A DNA stretch of 46,334 nt. Source: Bacteroidales bacterium. Its GTDB lineage: Bacteria; Bacteroidota; Bacteroidia; Bacteroidales; P3. Under the pieces are notes generated by a model. That model was not told the origin of the DNA and searched no databases. It worked only from the letters and a program-made list of their open reading frames with translations. Of the stretch, positions 45,504-46,334 are shown piece by piece (within the stretch, counting starts at the first letter, position 1; the number at the start of each line of letters is the position of its first letter). Location of the stretch: NCBI GenBank assembly GCA_017645585.1, contig JAGCOF010000051.1:1-46334 (forward strand), in the 5' to 3' direction. Position numbers and translations under genes: made by a program.

Positions 45504-46334
45504 TTACCGCGTCACCACGAGGCGCTTGGCGGAGGTGCCCATCGGCGTCTGCACGTGGAGGATGTAGGTGCCGGCGGGCCAGCGGCTGACGTCGAGCGTG
45601 GTTTGGAGGCCCGAGGCCTCCTGCCGGTACACCTGCTTGCCGGCCGCGTCGTAGGCCGTCAGGCGCTCCATGCCGCACGAGGACACCACCTTCACCCTCT
45701 CTGTGGCGGGGTTGGGCTGCACCGCCACCAGGCGGTCCACCAACTGCACCTGCTGCACCGCCAGCGAGTCATCGTCGCCCTCCCCCGTACCGGTGCCGCT
45801 ACTTGTGGTGTCGGGTGCTATAATCGGGAACAAAAGAAAGTAGGTCTGTGGAAAGTTTACATGGCTCCAATGTGCGTAAGGACCATTATCATCCTCGCCA
45901 TAGCTACAAAGATAACGGACAATTTGTGTGAATTTATGATGCATCGCCAACCCCACTCCAAGTGGACGATATTGATAGTAATAATGTGTACTGTCTTCAT
46001 CGTAATAGTTGTGCTTGTTCGGGGGATAATACAAACCTACAGCAAAAGAGTCAATCACAGTTATGGCTGAGTCGAAGTAAAGTTCATACATAGGGGAAAT
46101 AAGTTTGGCGCGCGGGGGAACCATTGTGTCTAAATTGACATAATAGGCTATCGGGGTGGTGTGTAGTTGTACCTTTTTCTGGGCTATCCAGCGCAAGGAG
46201 TCTCCGTCGAGGAGGTACAAACGCAGAAACCGATACGCCTTGTCACAGGAAGTATCGTAGACATAGTTGGGACGATTCATTGTAGATTCGAACACACTGG
46301 CTGCCAGGCCGTACACCTTCAAACTGTCGGTGGA
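45504..46334 (-). CDS. T9SS cargo protein, 5' end outside the window
   Basis: At least 276 residues; the frame is open to the window edge, so the signal peptide is not seen. The region A-K-L-I-S-P-M-Y-E-L-Y-F-D is shared in pattern with the 33765 gene. A Gly/Asp-rich linker (S-S-G-T-G-T-G-E-G-D-D-D) leads into a T9SS type A sorting domain (V-Q-P-N-P-A-T-E, A-G-K-Q-V, G-T-Y-I-L-H-V, ending R-L-V-V-T-R). Its tail is nearly the same as that of the 33765 protein. It is probably secreted through the type IX system; the function is unknown. Confidence 0.8.
   Translation of the reverse strand, partial: STDSLKVYGLAASVFESTMNRPNYVYDTSCDKAYRFLRLYLLDGDSLRWIAQKKVQLHTTPIAYYVNLDTMVPPRAKLISPMYELYFDSAITVIDSFAVGLYYPPNKHNYYDEDSTHYYYQYRPLGVGLAMHHKFTQIVRYLCSYGEDDNGPYAHWSHVNFPQTYFLLFPIIAPDTTSSGTGTGEGDDDSLAVQQVQLVDRLVAVQPNPATERVKVVSSCGMERLTAYDAAGKQVYRQEASGLQTTLDVSRWPAGTYILHVQTPMGTSAKRLVVTR

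Overview
The window looks like a chromosomal stretch from the order Bacteroidales (phylum Bacteroidota). The grounds are: many promoters of the form TAnnTTTG just upstream of genes; few classical Shine-Dalgarno sites; three proteins ending in type IX secretion (T9SS) sorting domains; the serC-serA pair in the Bacteroidales form; a long-linker Rho; ExbB/ExbD genes with a fourth membrane gene; and ECF sigma/anti-sigma loci. No species can be named from sequence alone.

Layout. (1) 41-9915 is an accessory region. It holds a DUF4143 AAA ATPase, a membrane-anchored KAP-type P-loop NTPase, a three-gene membrane operon (small membrane protein, membrane protein with an Ada-like Cys cluster, membrane protein with zinc ribbon and Sel1/TPR repeats), a class III cyclase-like protein, a DUF1016 remnant and a Fic AMP-transferase. 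The part from about 1540 to 8340 is visibly AT-rich against the GC-rich housekeeping genes that follow, which suggests transfer. (2) 10020-15748: rhodanese/metallo-hydrolase lipoprotein, tRNA-dihydrouridine synthase, Bcp peroxiredoxin, DUF4153 membrane protein and an AGCS sodium:alanine symporter. (3) 15818-21567: two ECF sigma loci with membrane or envelope partners, then a T9SS-exported M14 carboxypeptidase. (4) 21957-25443: polyprenyl synthase and an exbB-TM-exbD-exbD operon. (5) 25500-32984: mntP, an ATP-grasp-like protein, serA, serC, rho, gcvH and ilvE. (6) 33765-39615: T9SS cargo, tRNA-Ile2(CAU), ruvX, def, a TPR lipoprotein and a strange PPDK-derived protein. (7) 39612-46334: a PagL-like deacylase, ligA, dapF, dnaX (interrupted by an in-frame TAG) and a second T9SS cargo gene cut by the window end.

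The most unusual material is non-coding or low-complexity. Several intergenic regions (21638-21926, 29266-29386, 33102-33250, 33445-33556, weaker at 1491-1569) are nested palindromes whose arms are tandem 11-nt units. The unit sequence differs from locus to locus, but the 11-nt register is kept. A second class, tandem 7-nt units, occurs at 8363, 11668, 20490, 26754, 35329, 35791, 43891 and 44005, several times inside reading frames (dus, the ATP-grasp-like gene, the M14 peptidase linker, the dnaX linker and the ruvX 3' end). Further structured DNA lies at 7161-7324 (long imperfect palindrome), 45265-45362 (three GC-rich palindromic units) and 45377-45492 (possible three-way junction with a perfect 25-bp stem).

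Among proteins the points to note are: the PPDK relative at 36967 that keeps the nucleotide-binding and phospho-histidine domains but lacks the PEP/pyruvate barrel; the TAG that separates the gamma-like and tau-like parts of dnaX; and the AT-rich KAP/cyclase/membrane cluster, which could be a defence island.
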